From: Piscicoccus intestinalis NBRC 104926
GTDB taxonomy: Bacteria; Actinomycetota; Actinomycetes; Actinomycetales; Dermatophilaceae
Reading direction: 5' to 3'
NCBI RefSeq assembly: GCF_001515525.1
Contig: NZ_BCNQ01000009.1
Location: forward strand, 1 to 64,000
Length of the DNA: 64,000 bases
Part shown: piece by piece, positions 8,457-19,272 of the stretch
How positions within the stretch are numbered: the stretch's first letter is position 1
Layout: every line of letters starts with the position of its first letter
The notes under the pieces: generated by a model
The model's input: only the letters and a program-made list of their open reading frames with translations
Told to the model about the DNA's origin: nothing
Database searches by the model: none
Position numbers and translations under genes: made by a program

Positions 8457-9677
8457 ATGAGTCGGACGGGAGACCGACGGTTGGTCGCGGGCATGGTCGG
8501 CGGCGGGGCGGGTGCCGACATCGGCAAGACGCACCGTTTCGCGATGCGCCTGGACGACCGGTTCGTCCTGGCCGCAGGGGTGTTCGGCCGCGACGCCCAC
8601 TCCTCTCGGGCGACCGGCGCAGCCTTGGGCGTCGACCCGGATCGGGTCTACGACGACCACGCGCAGATGGCCGCCGCGGAGTCGGCGCGGGAGGACGGCT
8701 GCGATGTCGTCGTCATCGCCACCCCGAACGACAGCCACTTCGAGATCGCGAAGACCTTCCTGGAGGCGGGCATCTCGATCGTGTGCGAGAAGCCGGTCAC
8801 GTCCACGGTCGCCGAGGCGGCCGAACTCGCTCGCCTGGCCGACGAGAAGAACCTCGTCTACGCGGTGCCGCACGTGTATTCGGCGTACGCGATGGTGCGG
8901 CACGCGGCCTGGCTCGTGCGCTCCGGGGCACTCGGCGCGATCCGTCTCGTCGTCGCCGAGCACGCCTCCGGCTGGAACGCCGCGCCCCTCGAGCGCATCG
9001 GCCACAAGCAGGCCGGCTGGCGCACCGACCCCGAGATCGCGGGCCGCGCCAGCGTCGTCGGCGACCTCGGCACCCACGCCTACCACCTCACGCGCTACGT
9101 GACCGGCCTCGACGGCGAGCACGTCAGCGCCCGCATGGACACCCTCGTGCCGGGGCGTCGCGTGTTCGACAACGCGAACATCACCGCGCGCCTCACCGGC
9201 GACGTGCCCGCGACGATCTGGGCCTCGATGGCCGCGACCGGTCACGTGCACGGGCTGCGCATCCGCGTCTTCAGCGAGAACGCGAGCCTGGAGTGGGCGC
9301 ACGAGGACCCGCATCGCCTCATCGTGCGTGGCCTCGACGGCGAGGCCCGCACCCTCACCGAGGGCATGGCCACGCTGTCGGCCGACGCGACCCGCCTGAC
9401 CCGCGTCGGACTCGGGCACGCCGAGGGCTTCATCGAGGCCTTCGGCAACTTCTATCGTGATGTCGCCGACGTGGTGATTGCCCGCCGCGACGGCGCTGCG
9501 GCACCCGAGGCGACACAGGCGCCCCAGGCGCGATTCCCCGATGGCGACGACGGCCTGCGCGGCGTCGAGTTCGTCGAGGCCGTCACGCAGTCGCACGACG
9601 GCGGTGGCCGGTGGGTCGAGTTGCCCACCCGGCCCCGCCCCCGCTCCAGCGACACCAGCGACACCGAGGAGGCCTGA
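8457..9677 (+). CDS. Gfo/Idh/MocA family oxidoreductase
   Basis: A 406-residue NAD(P)-dependent dehydrogenase. The N-terminal Rossmann region (MVGGGAGADIGKTHRFAMRLDDRF) carries the nucleotide-binding turn, IVCEKPVTSTVAEAAEL holds the conserved EKP with the catalytic lysine, and GDLGTHAYHLTRYVTG supplies the D-x3-H pair of the active site. Members oxidise sugars, inositols or related polyols. The start follows AAGGAG by 8 bases. The next dehydrogenase begins two bases after this stop, so they form an operon, apparently repressed by the divergent LacI protein. The C-terminal 60 residues are Arg/Pro/Asp rich and probably flexible. The substrate is unknown; inositol or sugar-acid catabolism is likely. 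Confidence 0.9.
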   Translation: MSRTGDRRLVAGMVGGGAGADIGKTHRFAMRLDDRFVLAAGVFGRDAHSSRATGAALGVDPDRVYDDHAQMAAAESAREDGCDVVVIATPNDSHFEIAKTFLEAGISIVCEKPVTSTVAEAAELARLADEKNLVYAVPHVYSAYAMVRHAAWLVRSGALGAIRLVVAEHASGWNAAPLERIGHKQAGWRTDPEIAGRASVVGDLGTHAYHLTRYVTGLDGEHVSARMDTLVPGRRVFDNANITARLTGDVPATIWASMAATGHVHGLRIRVFSENASLEWAHEDPHRLIVRGLDGEARTLTEGMATLSADATRLTRVGLGHAEGFIEAFGNFYRDVADVVIARRDGAAAPEATQAPQARFPDGDDGLRGVEFVEAVTQSHDGGGRWVELPTRPRPRSSDTSDTEEA

Positions 9678-9678
9678 C

Positions 9679-10689
9679 ATGGCAGACCCGATCCGCATGG
9701 CCCTCATCGGAGCCGGTTTCATCGGCGGGGTGCACGCCGCCGCCCTGGCCGCCGACCCCGAGGTCGACTTCGCGGTCGTCTACGACATCGACGACTCCCG
9801 GGCGAGCCAGCTCGGCGAGCGGCACGGCGCGCTGGGCACGACCGAGGTGGAGGTCGCCTTCGACCCCGAGCGGGTCGACGCGGTGCTCATCGCCTCCTCG
9901 ACCGACACGCACGCCGCCCACCTGCGCCGTGCCGCGGACGCCGGCCTCGCGGTGCTGCTGGAGAAGCCGATCGACCTCGACCTGAGCCGCGCCATCGACG
10001 CCGCGCGGCACGCGCAGGCCGCGGGCGTCACGGCGATGGTCGACTTCAACCGCCGCTTCGACGTCGCCTACGCCGAGCTGACGGCAGCGGTGGCGGCCGG
10101 CGGGGTCGGCGACGTCGAACTCGTCCAGCTGACGAGCCGCGGTCCGTCGATGCCGCCGCTGGAGTACATCGCGGTCTCCGGCGGACAGATGCGGGACCAG
10201 GCCGTGCACTTCTTCGACCTGGCCCGCTGGATCACCCGTCAAGACCCGGTGGCCGTGCACGCGATGGGCTCTGCCCTGGCCGACCCGCGGATCACCGCGC
10301 ACGGCGACGTCGACACCTCCATCACCTCGCTGCGGCTGCCCTCCGGCGCCCTCGTGCAGATCGACTGCGCCCGGCGCACCGGGTACGGCTACGACGAGAA
10401 GATCGAGGTGCACGGCTCGACCGGCATGATCGAGGCCCGCCGCCAGCGGGTCGGCGCCGTCGCCCGCTACGGACCCGGCGCCGTCACCGAACCGGGCCTG
10501 TACCCCGGCTGGTTCGAGCGCGTCCAGCCGACCTACGCCGCCGCGATCGGGCACTTCGTGCGCTCGCTGCAGGCCGGCGTCCCCATCCAACCGTCGCTGG
10601 CCGACGGCCTGGCCGCCCAGGCCATCGCCGAGGCCGCCACCGCCTCCCTGGCCAGCGGGCGCACCGAGCTGATCGACTACCCCGCGTAG
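9679..10689 (+). CDS. Inositol 2-dehydrogenase-like oxidoreductase (Gfo/Idh/MocA)
   Basis: A 336-residue protein with the Rossmann start MALIGAGFIGGVHAAALA, the catalytic motif LLEKPIDLDLSRAI, and GGQMRDQAVHFFDLARWI near the substrate site, in the pattern of myo-inositol 2-dehydrogenases (IolG). It begins two bases after the preceding gene's stop, so translation is probably coupled. The pair may act in sequence or on epimers of one polyol. A permease fragment on the other side of the LacI gene suggests the locus once had its own transporter. A specific substrate cannot be assigned. Confidence 0.88.
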   Translation: MADPIRMALIGAGFIGGVHAAALAADPEVDFAVVYDIDDSRASQLGERHGALGTTEVEVAFDPERVDAVLIASSTDTHAAHLRRAADAGLAVLLEKPIDLDLSRAIDAARHAQAAGVTAMVDFNRRFDVAYAELTAAVAAGGVGDVELVQLTSRGPSMPPLEYIAVSGGQMRDQAVHFFDLARWITRQDPVAVHAMGSALADPRITAHGDVDTSITSLRLPSGALVQIDCARRTGYGYDEKIEVHGSTGMIEARRQRVGAVARYGPGAVTEPGLYPGWFERVQPTYAAAIGHFVRSLQAGVPIQPSLADGLAAQAIAEAATASLASGRTELIDYPA

Positions 10690-10700
10690 CGCACGGGCAC

Positions 10701-10764
10701 GGACGCCTCGGACGCCTCCGGACGCCTCCGGACGCCTCCGGGGGCCTCCGGGGGCCTCCGGGGC
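10701..10764. repeat. Short tandem repeat, GGACGCCTCC/GGGGGCCTCC units
   Basis: Six adjoining 10-base units lie just after the dehydrogenase stop codon: the first four read GGACGCCTC(C/G), the last two GGGGGCCTCC. This is non-coding slippage-prone DNA in a convergent gene gap. No function is visible. Confidence 0.8.
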
Positions 10765-10804
10765 ACGGATTGCCCTCCTCTTCGGCTCCGGTCAGGATCG
10801 GCCG

Positions 10805-10916
10805 CCACCGTTCGGACTATCACCGCGCCCCGATTTCTCGGCGCCGATTCGAGTCACCGCAGGTCAGCGGCTTGTACCGACACAACGGCTTTCCGCGGTG
10901 ATAGTCCGAGCGGTGG
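10805..10916. repeat. Long inverted repeat between convergent genes
   Basis: Left arm 10805-10827 and right arm 10894-10916 pair over 22 of 23 positions, with a 16-base perfect core (TCGGACTATCACCGCG) plus CCACCG/CGGTGG, separated by 66 bases. It lies between the convergent dehydrogenase operon and the UvrA-like gene, so it could act as a bidirectional terminator, or be a small mobile or REP-like element. No protein-coding sequence lies between the arms. Confidence 0.75.
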
Positions 10917-10937
10917 CCGGGCAACGAGCCGCGGGGG

Positions 10938-13310
<2,373 letters not shown>

Positions 13311-13539
13311 CGTGTGCTCCCCCTCGTCGAGGCGGGGGCCACCTGCTGGTCCCCCACCGGCTCGCGTGGCCCGATCAGGGTAACCGGCGCCACGGCGCCC
13401 GCCCCGGTCTACGCCGCCGGAGCCGGGCGCTCACCGGCCGCGACCCGGCTCCACAACTTGACCTAGGCCAACGCGCGCGTGCCGGTCATGGGTGAAGCTG
13501 GAGACACCGGCCGTTGCCGCCCGCGAAGGAGGAGTAGCC

Positions 13540-13866
13540 ATGACCGCCCGCCTGAGAATCCACCGCGGCTACGCCCCCGCAGACGCGGTCGTCATGCTCG
13601 AGACCGGCGAGCTCGGCCCCCTGTCCGGGGACGTGTCGGAGTTCGACGTCCCCGCGGGCACGCACATTCTGTCGTTGAAGATCGGCTACCTCAGCGGCAT
13701 CCCCACGCGCATCACCGTCCCGCCGCGCACTGTTCTCGAGATGAGCGTCATCGACAATCCGGACGCCGTACTGCCAATGGTGCAAGGCGGATTCGTCAAG
13801 TTCGCGCCGACCGACGACCCGGCGAGCCCGACCCTGCAACTCGTCCCGCTCGAACAGTCCGCCTGA
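13540..13866 (+). CDS. Small conserved hypothetical protein
   Basis: A 108-residue protein starting MTARLRIHRGYAPADAVVMLETGELG. It is soluble, with alternating hydrophobic residues suggesting a small beta-sandwich (SEFDVPAGTHILSLKIGYLSGIPTRITVPPRTVLEMSV). ATG 13540 is fixed by GAAGGAGG 7 bases upstream; an earlier in-frame ATG at 13492 lacks such a site. The family is not recognised; the pattern resembles carbohydrate-associated or PEGA-like modules only loosely. It precedes a Crp/Fnr gene by about 108 bases on the same strand. Confidence 0.75.
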   Translation: MTARLRIHRGYAPADAVVMLETGELGPLSGDVSEFDVPAGTHILSLKIGYLSGIPTRITVPPRTVLEMSVIDNPDAVLPMVQGGFVKFAPTDDPASPTLQLVPLEQSA

Positions 13867-13974
13867 GGCCCGGGCAGGCCCGGACACCCCCGCGGCGGGT
13901 ACCTGACCTTTACGCGGACGCCCCGACGGGCCACCATGACGGAGACGGTTTTGTCCGTATTGCCGTGACACGCC

Positions 13975-14688
13975 ATGACGAGGTGGCCCGTGGAACCGAC
14001 CGCGCCCGGGCGTCGGTGGGTCGACGCCGTTCCACTCTTCGCCGCCCTGAGCCCCGCCGAGCGTGACCGGGTGGCCGAGTTGACTCGGCTGGTCACCGCG
14101 GAACCCGGCGAGTGCGTGCAGGCGGCGGGTTCGCCCGAGCACCGGCTGGTCATCGTCGTGTCGGGCCACCTGCGGGTCGTGCACATCGAACCGACCGGGC
14201 GAGAGCGCCTCGTGCGGATCATCGCAGCCGGCGAGTACGTCGGCGACACCGCGTTCGTGCTCCGCAGGCCGCCGGTGCACTTCGCCTTCGCCGAGCGCCG
14301 AGCACGCCTGGGGCTGCTGGATCATCACGATCTGGCGGCGCTGACGGACGAGCATCCGCTGCTCCTTCGGCACATGCTGCAGGTCGCCACCGAACGGCTG
14401 CTCGCGGCCGAACGGCTCCTGGCCGCCTCCCGCACGAGCGACGTGACGGCCCGCCTGGCGGCCTACCTGCTGCGACTGCCCCGGCGCGAGGGCGCGGACG
14501 GGGACCGCTGGGTGACGTTGCCCGTGCAGCAGAAAGATCTGGCGTCGTTCCTCGGAGCCCGGCCGGAGACGCTGTCGAAGCGCATGCGCGCGCTCGTGCG
14601 AGACGACGTCCTCGCCAGACGGGGACGACGCGACATCGCCCTGCGGGACCTCGCGCTGCTGGAGGAACACGCCGCGGCCATCGACTGA
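13975..14688 (+). CDS. Crp/Fnr family transcriptional regulator
   Basis: A 237-residue regulator. The N-terminal cyclic-nucleotide-binding fold runs from LFAALSPAERDRVAEL to about residue 120, with the beta-roll residues GHLRVVHIEPTGRERLVRIIAAGEYVGDTAFV, then the dimer helix, and a C-terminal Crp-type winged helix (LPVQQKDLASFLGARPETLSKRMRALVRDDVL). No N-terminal cysteine cluster is present, so it is not an iron-sulfur Fnr; the ligand is unknown. ATG 13975 lacks a ribosome site; GTG 13990, with GAGGTGG just upstream, is a reasonable alternative. Its targets are not evident from position. Confidence 0.88.
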   Translation: MTRWPVEPTAPGRRWVDAVPLFAALSPAERDRVAELTRLVTAEPGECVQAAGSPEHRLVIVVSGHLRVVHIEPTGRERLVRIIAAGEYVGDTAFVLRRPPVHFAFAERRARLGLLDHHDLAALTDEHPLLLRHMLQVATERLLAAERLLAASRTSDVTARLAAYLLRLPRREGADGDRWVTLPVQQKDLASFLGARPETLSKRMRALVRDDVLARRGRRDIALRDLALLEEHAAAID

Positions 14689-14864
14689 CCGGACCAGCCG
14701 CGCGAGGAGGGCCGGGTTTGCGTCTGCGTGTGGGTCCCCGCGTGCCGGCGGGCCGCGCCGGCCCGCGCCGGCCCGCGTCGGCCCGCGTCGCCGCGTACGC
14801 GCCGACGGGCTAGCATCCCGGGTCGGGGGCGGTACCGTCTCGGAGCCGACGAAATGAGACACCT

Positions 14865-17348
14865 ATGACCCTGTCGCTGGACGACCCGTGGCTCGTGCGC
14901 GAGCAGGGGGTCGACGCCTCGTGCCTGGGCTCCACCGAATCGGTCTTCGCGCTGGCCAACGGCTACGTCGGCATGCGCGGGACCCTCGACGAGGGCGATC
15001 CGCGGCATGCCCCCGGCACGTTCATGTCCGGCGTCTACGAGACCCACCCGCTGGCCTACCCGGAGGGCGGCTACGGCCACCCGGAGGAGGGCGAGGCGAT
15101 GGTCGGGGTGGCCGACGGGTCGGCGATCCGGCTCCTCGTCGACGGGGTGCCGCTGGATGTGCGGTCTCCGGCGTTGCAACACCACGAACGGGTGCTCGAC
15201 CTGCGCGCCGGCACGCTCGAGCGCGAGGTGCTCTGGCGCGCGGCCAGCGGCGCGCTCGTGCGGGTGCGTTCGAACCGGCTCGTCAGCCTCACGCAGTGCT
15301 CGGTCTGCGCGATCCGCTACGAGGTGGCGGTGCTCGAGGGCAGCGCGCGGGTGCTCGCGCGCTCCGGGCTCGTCGTCAACGAGAGCCCGCCCGAGATCGA
15401 GAACGACGACCCGCGCGTCGGCGCGACCCTCGATGCGCCGTTCGAGGCGCTGGCGCCGGGCCGCGAGCGCGCGGTCGGCGGGTTGCTCGTGCACCAGACG
15501 CGCCGGTCGAAGGTTCGGGTCGCCGCGGCCGTCGAGCACGTCGTCGGCACCGACTCCGACGTCGCTGCGGCCGAGATCGAGGAGGGTCTCGCCCGCGCCG
15601 ACGCCGGCCTGACCGACACCGACGCGGCGGTCGATCGCGACACCGGCGTCCGGGCCGGAGACGGGCCGCCCCCGGTCACGCAGGAGGCCGACCCGCCCCC
15701 GGACGCGAGCGTGCGCACCGAGGTGGAGCCCGACCGCATCGTCACCTCGGCGGTCGTCGACCTGCGCGCCGGGCAGCGGCTCGTCCTCGTCAAGCACCTC
15801 GGCCACGCCGCTTCCGACGAGAGCAGCGCCGACACGCTCACCGAACTGGCGCTCGCCGCGCTCACCGACTCCGTTGCCCTCGGCTGGGACGAATTGGCCC
15901 GCCGCCAGCGGGCTTTCCTCGACGACTTCTGGCGCGAGTGCGACGTCGAGCTCGACGGCGACCCCGAGCTGCAGGTGGCCGTGCGCTACTGCCTGTTCCA
16001 GCTGTTGTCGTCGGCGGTGTGCATCGACGACGCGCCGCTGGGCGCCAAGGGTCTGACCGGCTCCGGGTACAGCGGCCACACGTTCTGGGACATCGAGGGG
16101 TTCGTCCTGCCCGCGCTCACGCTGCTGCGCCCGGAGGCGGCGGCGCGCCTGCTCGGGTGGCGCTCGGGGCGGCTCGACCTGGCCCGGGAGCGCGCCGACG
16201 TGCTCGACCTGCAGGGTGCGTCGTTTCCGTGGCGCACGATCAGCGGCCGGGAGGTGTCGGCGTACTGGCCGGCGAGCACCGCCGCGATGCACGTCAACGC
16301 CGACATCGCCCGCGCCTTCGACCACTGGAGCAACGCCACCGGCCGGCCCGTCGAGGAGGTCGGCGGTCTCGGGGTGCTCGTCGAGACCGCCCGGCTGTGG
16401 ATCTCGATGGGCAACACCGACACCGACGGTCGCTGGCACCTGTTCGGCATGACCGACCCCGACGAGTACACCGGGGTCGTCGACGACAACGTGTTCACCA
16501 ACCTCATGGCGCAGCGCAACCTGCGGGTTTCGGCGCAGCTGTGCGAGGCCGACGCGCAGCAGGCCGCGCGTCTCGGGGTCGACGCGGACGAGATCGCCCG
16601 CTGGCACGAGACCGCCGACGCCGTCTACGTGCCGTGGGACGAGGCGCGCGGCGTGCACCCCGCCAACGAGGGGTTCACGTCCTACCGCGAGTGGCGGTTC
16701 TCCCAGAAGACGGATCGCTATCCGGTGCAAGAGCATTCGCACTACGCGAAGATCTACCGGCGGCAGGTGCTCAAGCAGGCCGATCTCGTGCAGGCGATCT
16801 GGTGGTGCCGCGACGCGTTCACGCCCGAGCAGGTGGCGGCCGACCTGGAGTACTACGAGGCCCGGACCGTGCGCGACTCCTCGTTGTCGGCGGCCGTGCA
16901 GGCCGTCGTGTGCGCGCAGGCCGACCACGTCGACCTCGCCTACGCCTACGCCCGGGAGGCGGCGCTCGTCGACCTTCGCGACGTCAACGGCGACGGCGCC
17001 AAAGGGCTGCACCTGGCCTCGATCGCCGGGTCGTGGTTCGCGATCGTCGCCGGGCTCGGCGGTCTGCGCGAGGACCACGAGGTGCTCGAGCTCGCCCCGC
17101 ACCTGCCGTCGGCGCTGACGCGCACCGCCTACCGCGTGCACTGGCGCGGCCGACTCCTGTTCGTCGAGACGACCGCGCAGGGCACGACCGTGAGCCTGCC
17201 GCGAGCCGGGGACGAGCCGGTCGACGTCGTCGTCGACGACCGCACCCTGCGGGTCACGCCGCAGGAGCCCGCGCGGGCGCCCCTGAAGCAACCGGCTCCG
17301 CTGCGAGCGACCCCCACGCAGCCGGCCGGACGCGAGCCGCGCGCCTGA
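14865..17348 (+). CDS. GH65 family disaccharide phosphorylase/hydrolase
   Basis: An 827-residue glycoside hydrolase family 65 protein, the family of maltose, trehalose and kojibiose phosphorylases. The N-terminal beta-sandwich opens with STESVFALANGYVGMRGTLDEG; the (alpha/alpha)6 barrel carries KGLTGSGYSGHTFWDIEGF, and the general acid lies in GMTDPDEYTGVVDDNVFTN with Glu534. Phosphorylases keep a phosphate pocket near the end, here HLASIAGSWFAIVAGLGGL. The length is normal, with an acidic insert of about 30 residues around 255-285. There is no secretion signal, so it acts in the cytoplasm. The substrate cannot be named from sequence. Upstream gene is a Crp-type regulator; downstream a TetR gene. 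Confidence 0.9.
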   Translation: MTLSLDDPWLVREQGVDASCLGSTESVFALANGYVGMRGTLDEGDPRHAPGTFMSGVYETHPLAYPEGGYGHPEEGEAMVGVADGSAIRLLVDGVPLDVRSPALQHHERVLDLRAGTLEREVLWRAASGALVRVRSNRLVSLTQCSVCAIRYEVAVLEGSARVLARSGLVVNESPPEIENDDPRVGATLDAPFEALAPGRERAVGGLLVHQTRRSKVRVAAAVEHVVGTDSDVAAAEIEEGLARADAGLTDTDAAVDRDTGVRAGDGPPPVTQEADPPPDASVRTEVEPDRIVTSAVVDLRAGQRLVLVKHLGHAASDESSADTLTELALAALTDSVALGWDELARRQRAFLDDFWRECDVELDGDPELQVAVRYCLFQLLSSAVCIDDAPLGAKGLTGSGYSGHTFWDIEGFVLPALTLLRPEAAARLLGWRSGRLDLARERADVLDLQGASFPWRTISGREVSAYWPASTAAMHVNADIARAFDHWSNATGRPVEEVGGLGVLVETARLWISMGNTDTDGRWHLFGMTDPDEYTGVVDDNVFTNLMAQRNLRVSAQLCEADAQQAARLGVDADEIARWHETADAVYVPWDEARGVHPANEGFTSYREWRFSQKTDRYPVQEHSHYAKIYRRQVLKQADLVQAIWWCRDAFTPEQVAADLEYYEARTVRDSSLSAAVQAVVCAQADHVDLAYAYAREAALVDLRDVNGDGAKGLHLASIAGSWFAIVAGLGGLREDHEVLELAPHLPSALTRTAYRVHWRGRLLFVETTAQGTTVSLPRAGDEPVDVVVDDRTLRVTPQEPARAPLKQPAPLRATPTQPAGREPRA

Positions 17349-17380
17349 TCAGGACCGGACGTCTGCGTGGGCACGACGGC

Positions 17381-17409
17381 TCGACTTATGATTCGCGTTG
17401 GATCATATT
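17381..17409 (+). promoter_or_regulatory. Candidate promoter of the TetR gene
   Basis: TCGACT (17381-17386) and CATATT (17404-17409) are 17 bases apart in an AT-rich patch that is unusual for this chromosome, 55 bases before the start codon at 17464. Assigned by consensus and position. Confidence 0.4.
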
Positions 17410-17463
17410 TTCGACACAACGTGGATCACCGCACGTGACGACGGCAGCCGGAGCAGCCCACCA

Positions 17464-18072
17464 GTGAGCAACATCGCCACCATCCATCCGCGCGATCCGC
17501 ACGCGCCCCGACTCGACGAGCGGGTGCGCCGCACGCGCCGCCGCCTCACCGAGGCCCTCATCGAACTCAGCGCCGACCGCCCGCTGGAGGCGATCACGGT
17601 GCGGGAGCTGACCGGTCGCGCCGGCGTCGGCTACGCGACGTTCTTCCGGCACTACGGCAGCATCGAGGCGCTGCTGCGGGGCAGCGTCGACGACATGCAC
17701 CGGGACATGATGGCGCTGCTGCCGCCGCTGACCGGAGACGCACCCGCGCGGGCCGGCGCGATCGTGTTCGAGCACGCGGCGCAGCACCCGGGGATGTACC
17801 GGCTCCTGCTCAAGGCCGACCGGTCCCTCGGCCTGACCACCAAGATCATGGAGGTCAGCGCCACGAGCCTGCTGGAAATCTTCGAGTCGCGGCCGGATGC
17901 GCGGATTCCCGCCAATGTGGCCGCCGACCACTTCATCGCCTCGTTCCTGCACCTGATCGAGTGGTGGCTCGACCACGACCGGCCCTACCCACCGGAGCGC
18001 ATGGGGCAGATCTACCAAGAGCTCATCCTCGGTCCCGTCGAGGCGACAGCCCTGCGGCGCCGGCCGACCTGA
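17464..18072 (+). CDS. TetR family transcriptional regulator
   Basis: A 202-residue regulator with an N-terminal TetR helix-turn-helix: RRRLTEALIELSADRPLEAITVRELTGRAGVGYATFFRHYGSIEALLRG, followed by a helical ligand domain. GTG 17464 (VSNIATIHPRD) is preferred; a TTG at 17398 would add an implausible leader across the promoter. The fumarylacetoacetase-family gene follows 51 bases downstream on the same strand and may be its target. The ligand is unknown. Confidence 0.85.
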   Translation: MSNIATIHPRDPHAPRLDERVRRTRRRLTEALIELSADRPLEAITVRELTGRAGVGYATFFRHYGSIEALLRGSVDDMHRDMMALLPPLTGDAPARAGAIVFEHAAQHPGMYRLLLKADRSLGLTTKIMEVSATSLLEIFESRPDARIPANVAADHFIASFLHLIEWWLDHDRPYPPERMGQIYQELILGPVEATALRRRPT

Positions 18073-18123
18073 ACCTAGGGTGGTGGCGACCCCGACAGGT
18101 TCGCCCCGACACAGGAGTCCGCC

Positions 18124-18984
18124 ATGCGTATCGCCAACCTCACCGACCGTGCCGTGCTCCTCCCCGGCTCCGGCGAGCTGACCGGCTCCGACACAGTGCC
18201 TGCCGTCGACATCGCTTCGGCCAGCGACGGGCGGTTCGGCCCGGATGTCGCGTCGGTGTACGACGCCTGGGACGACTTCGTGGCGTGGGCGCGGCAGGCG
18301 TCGCTGCCGCAGGGCTCCTCGGTGCCGGTGTCGGAGCTGGGGCCCCCGGTGCCCAGCCCGCGGCAGATCTTCGCGATCGGGCTGAACTACCGCGACCACG
18401 CGATCGAGGCCGACCTCGAGATCCCCACAGAACTGGTCGTGTTCACGAAGTTCGCCTCGTGCCTCATCGGCCCGGTCGCCGACGTCGAGCTGGTCTCCGA
18501 TCGGGTCGACTGGGAGGTGGAGCTGGTCGTCGTCATCGGCCGTGAAGGCCTGAAGATCGACGAGGCGAACGCGTGGGATCACGTGGCCGGGCTCACCGTC
18601 GGCCAGGACCTCTCCGAGCGGCGAGTGCAGTTCGCCGTCAAGCCACCGCAGTTCTCGCTCGGCAAGTCCTACCCCGGGTTCGGCCCGCTCGGGCCGGCGG
18701 TCGTCACGCCCGACGAGTTCGCCGACCGCGACGCCCTCGCCATCGGCTGCTCCCTCGACGGCGAGACCATGCAGGACGGCACGACCGCCGACTTCGTCTT
18801 CCCCGTCGCCGCGCTCGTCTCCCGCCTGTCGCAGGTGGTGCGTCTGCTGCCCGGCGACCTCATCTTCACCGGTACCCCCGCCGGAGTCGGTTCGGTCCGC
18901 AAGCCCCGCCGCTACCTCGCCGCCGGCGAGACCATCGTCAGCCGCATCGAGGGCATCGGCGAACTCACCACCCGCATGATCTAA
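18124..18984 (+). CDS. Fumarylacetoacetate hydrolase family protein
   Basis: A 286-residue protein of the FAH / 2-hydroxyhepta-2,4-diene-1,7-dioate isomerase family. The catalytic core starts at IFAIGLNYRDHAIEA, with VVFTKFASCLIGP, the metal-ligand glutamates in VDWEVELVVVIGREG, an aspartate in LTVGQDLSERRVQ, and the C-terminal GDLIFTGTPAGVG. Such enzymes cleave or isomerise carbon-carbon bonds in 2-oxo acids, often at the end of aromatic or sugar-acid catabolism. The start follows AGGAG by 6 bases. It is downstream of a TetR gene. Which acid it uses is not determinable here. Confidence 0.9.
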   Translation: MRIANLTDRAVLLPGSGELTGSDTVPAVDIASASDGRFGPDVASVYDAWDDFVAWARQASLPQGSSVPVSELGPPVPSPRQIFAIGLNYRDHAIEADLEIPTELVVFTKFASCLIGPVADVELVSDRVDWEVELVVVIGREGLKIDEANAWDHVAGLTVGQDLSERRVQFAVKPPQFSLGKSYPGFGPLGPAVVTPDEFADRDALAIGCSLDGETMQDGTTADFVFPVAALVSRLSQVVRLLPGDLIFTGTPAGVGSVRKPRRYLAAGETIVSRIEGIGELTTRMI

Positions 18985-19002
18985 CCCGAGTCGCCCGGCC
19001 GC

Positions 19003-19125
19003 GGTCCACCCCGGTCCAACCCGGTCCAGCCCCCTCCCCGGGCCTCCCGGTCCAACCCGGTCGGCCCCGGACCGCCCCGGCCCAGCCCGGCCCAGCCCGG
19101 CCCAGCCCGGCCGAGCCCGGTCCCC
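19003..19125. repeat. Low-complexity tandem repeat, CCCGGTCCA / CCCGGCCCA units
   Basis: About 120 bases of degenerate 10-base units, ending in four exact copies of CCCGGCCCAG, fill the gap after the fumarylacetoacetase-family gene. It is non-coding, and lies immediately before a long palindrome. Confidence 0.8.
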
Positions 19126-19134
19126 CACTTCCCT

Positions 19135-19200
19135 GAAAACTGCGTGTCGCGGTGAGAACTGCTGTTCGTGCCGCAGTTCTCACCACGACACGCAGTTTTC
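19135..19200. repeat. Palindromic repeat family A, copy 1
   Basis: Arms 19135-19162 and 19173-19200 (28 bases each, 27 paired) flank a 10-base loop; each arm begins GAAAACTGCGTGTCG. The element lies between the convergent fumarylacetoacetase-family and serine-hydrolase genes. Two further copies occur at 21571-21638 and 47552-47635. Position suggests termination, but the recurring sequence suggests a dispersed element. Confidence 0.85.
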
Positions 19201-19272
19201 ACGGTCGGGGATTCTCAGGGTCGGGGGCTCAAAGTCCGGGCCTGAGAGTTGGGGCCTGAGAGTCGGGGTCTG

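Noticed and set aside
14740-14810. GGCCCGCGCCG repeats before the GH65 gene as a terminator
   Set aside because: The units are simple GC repeats without a defined stem or a T-run.
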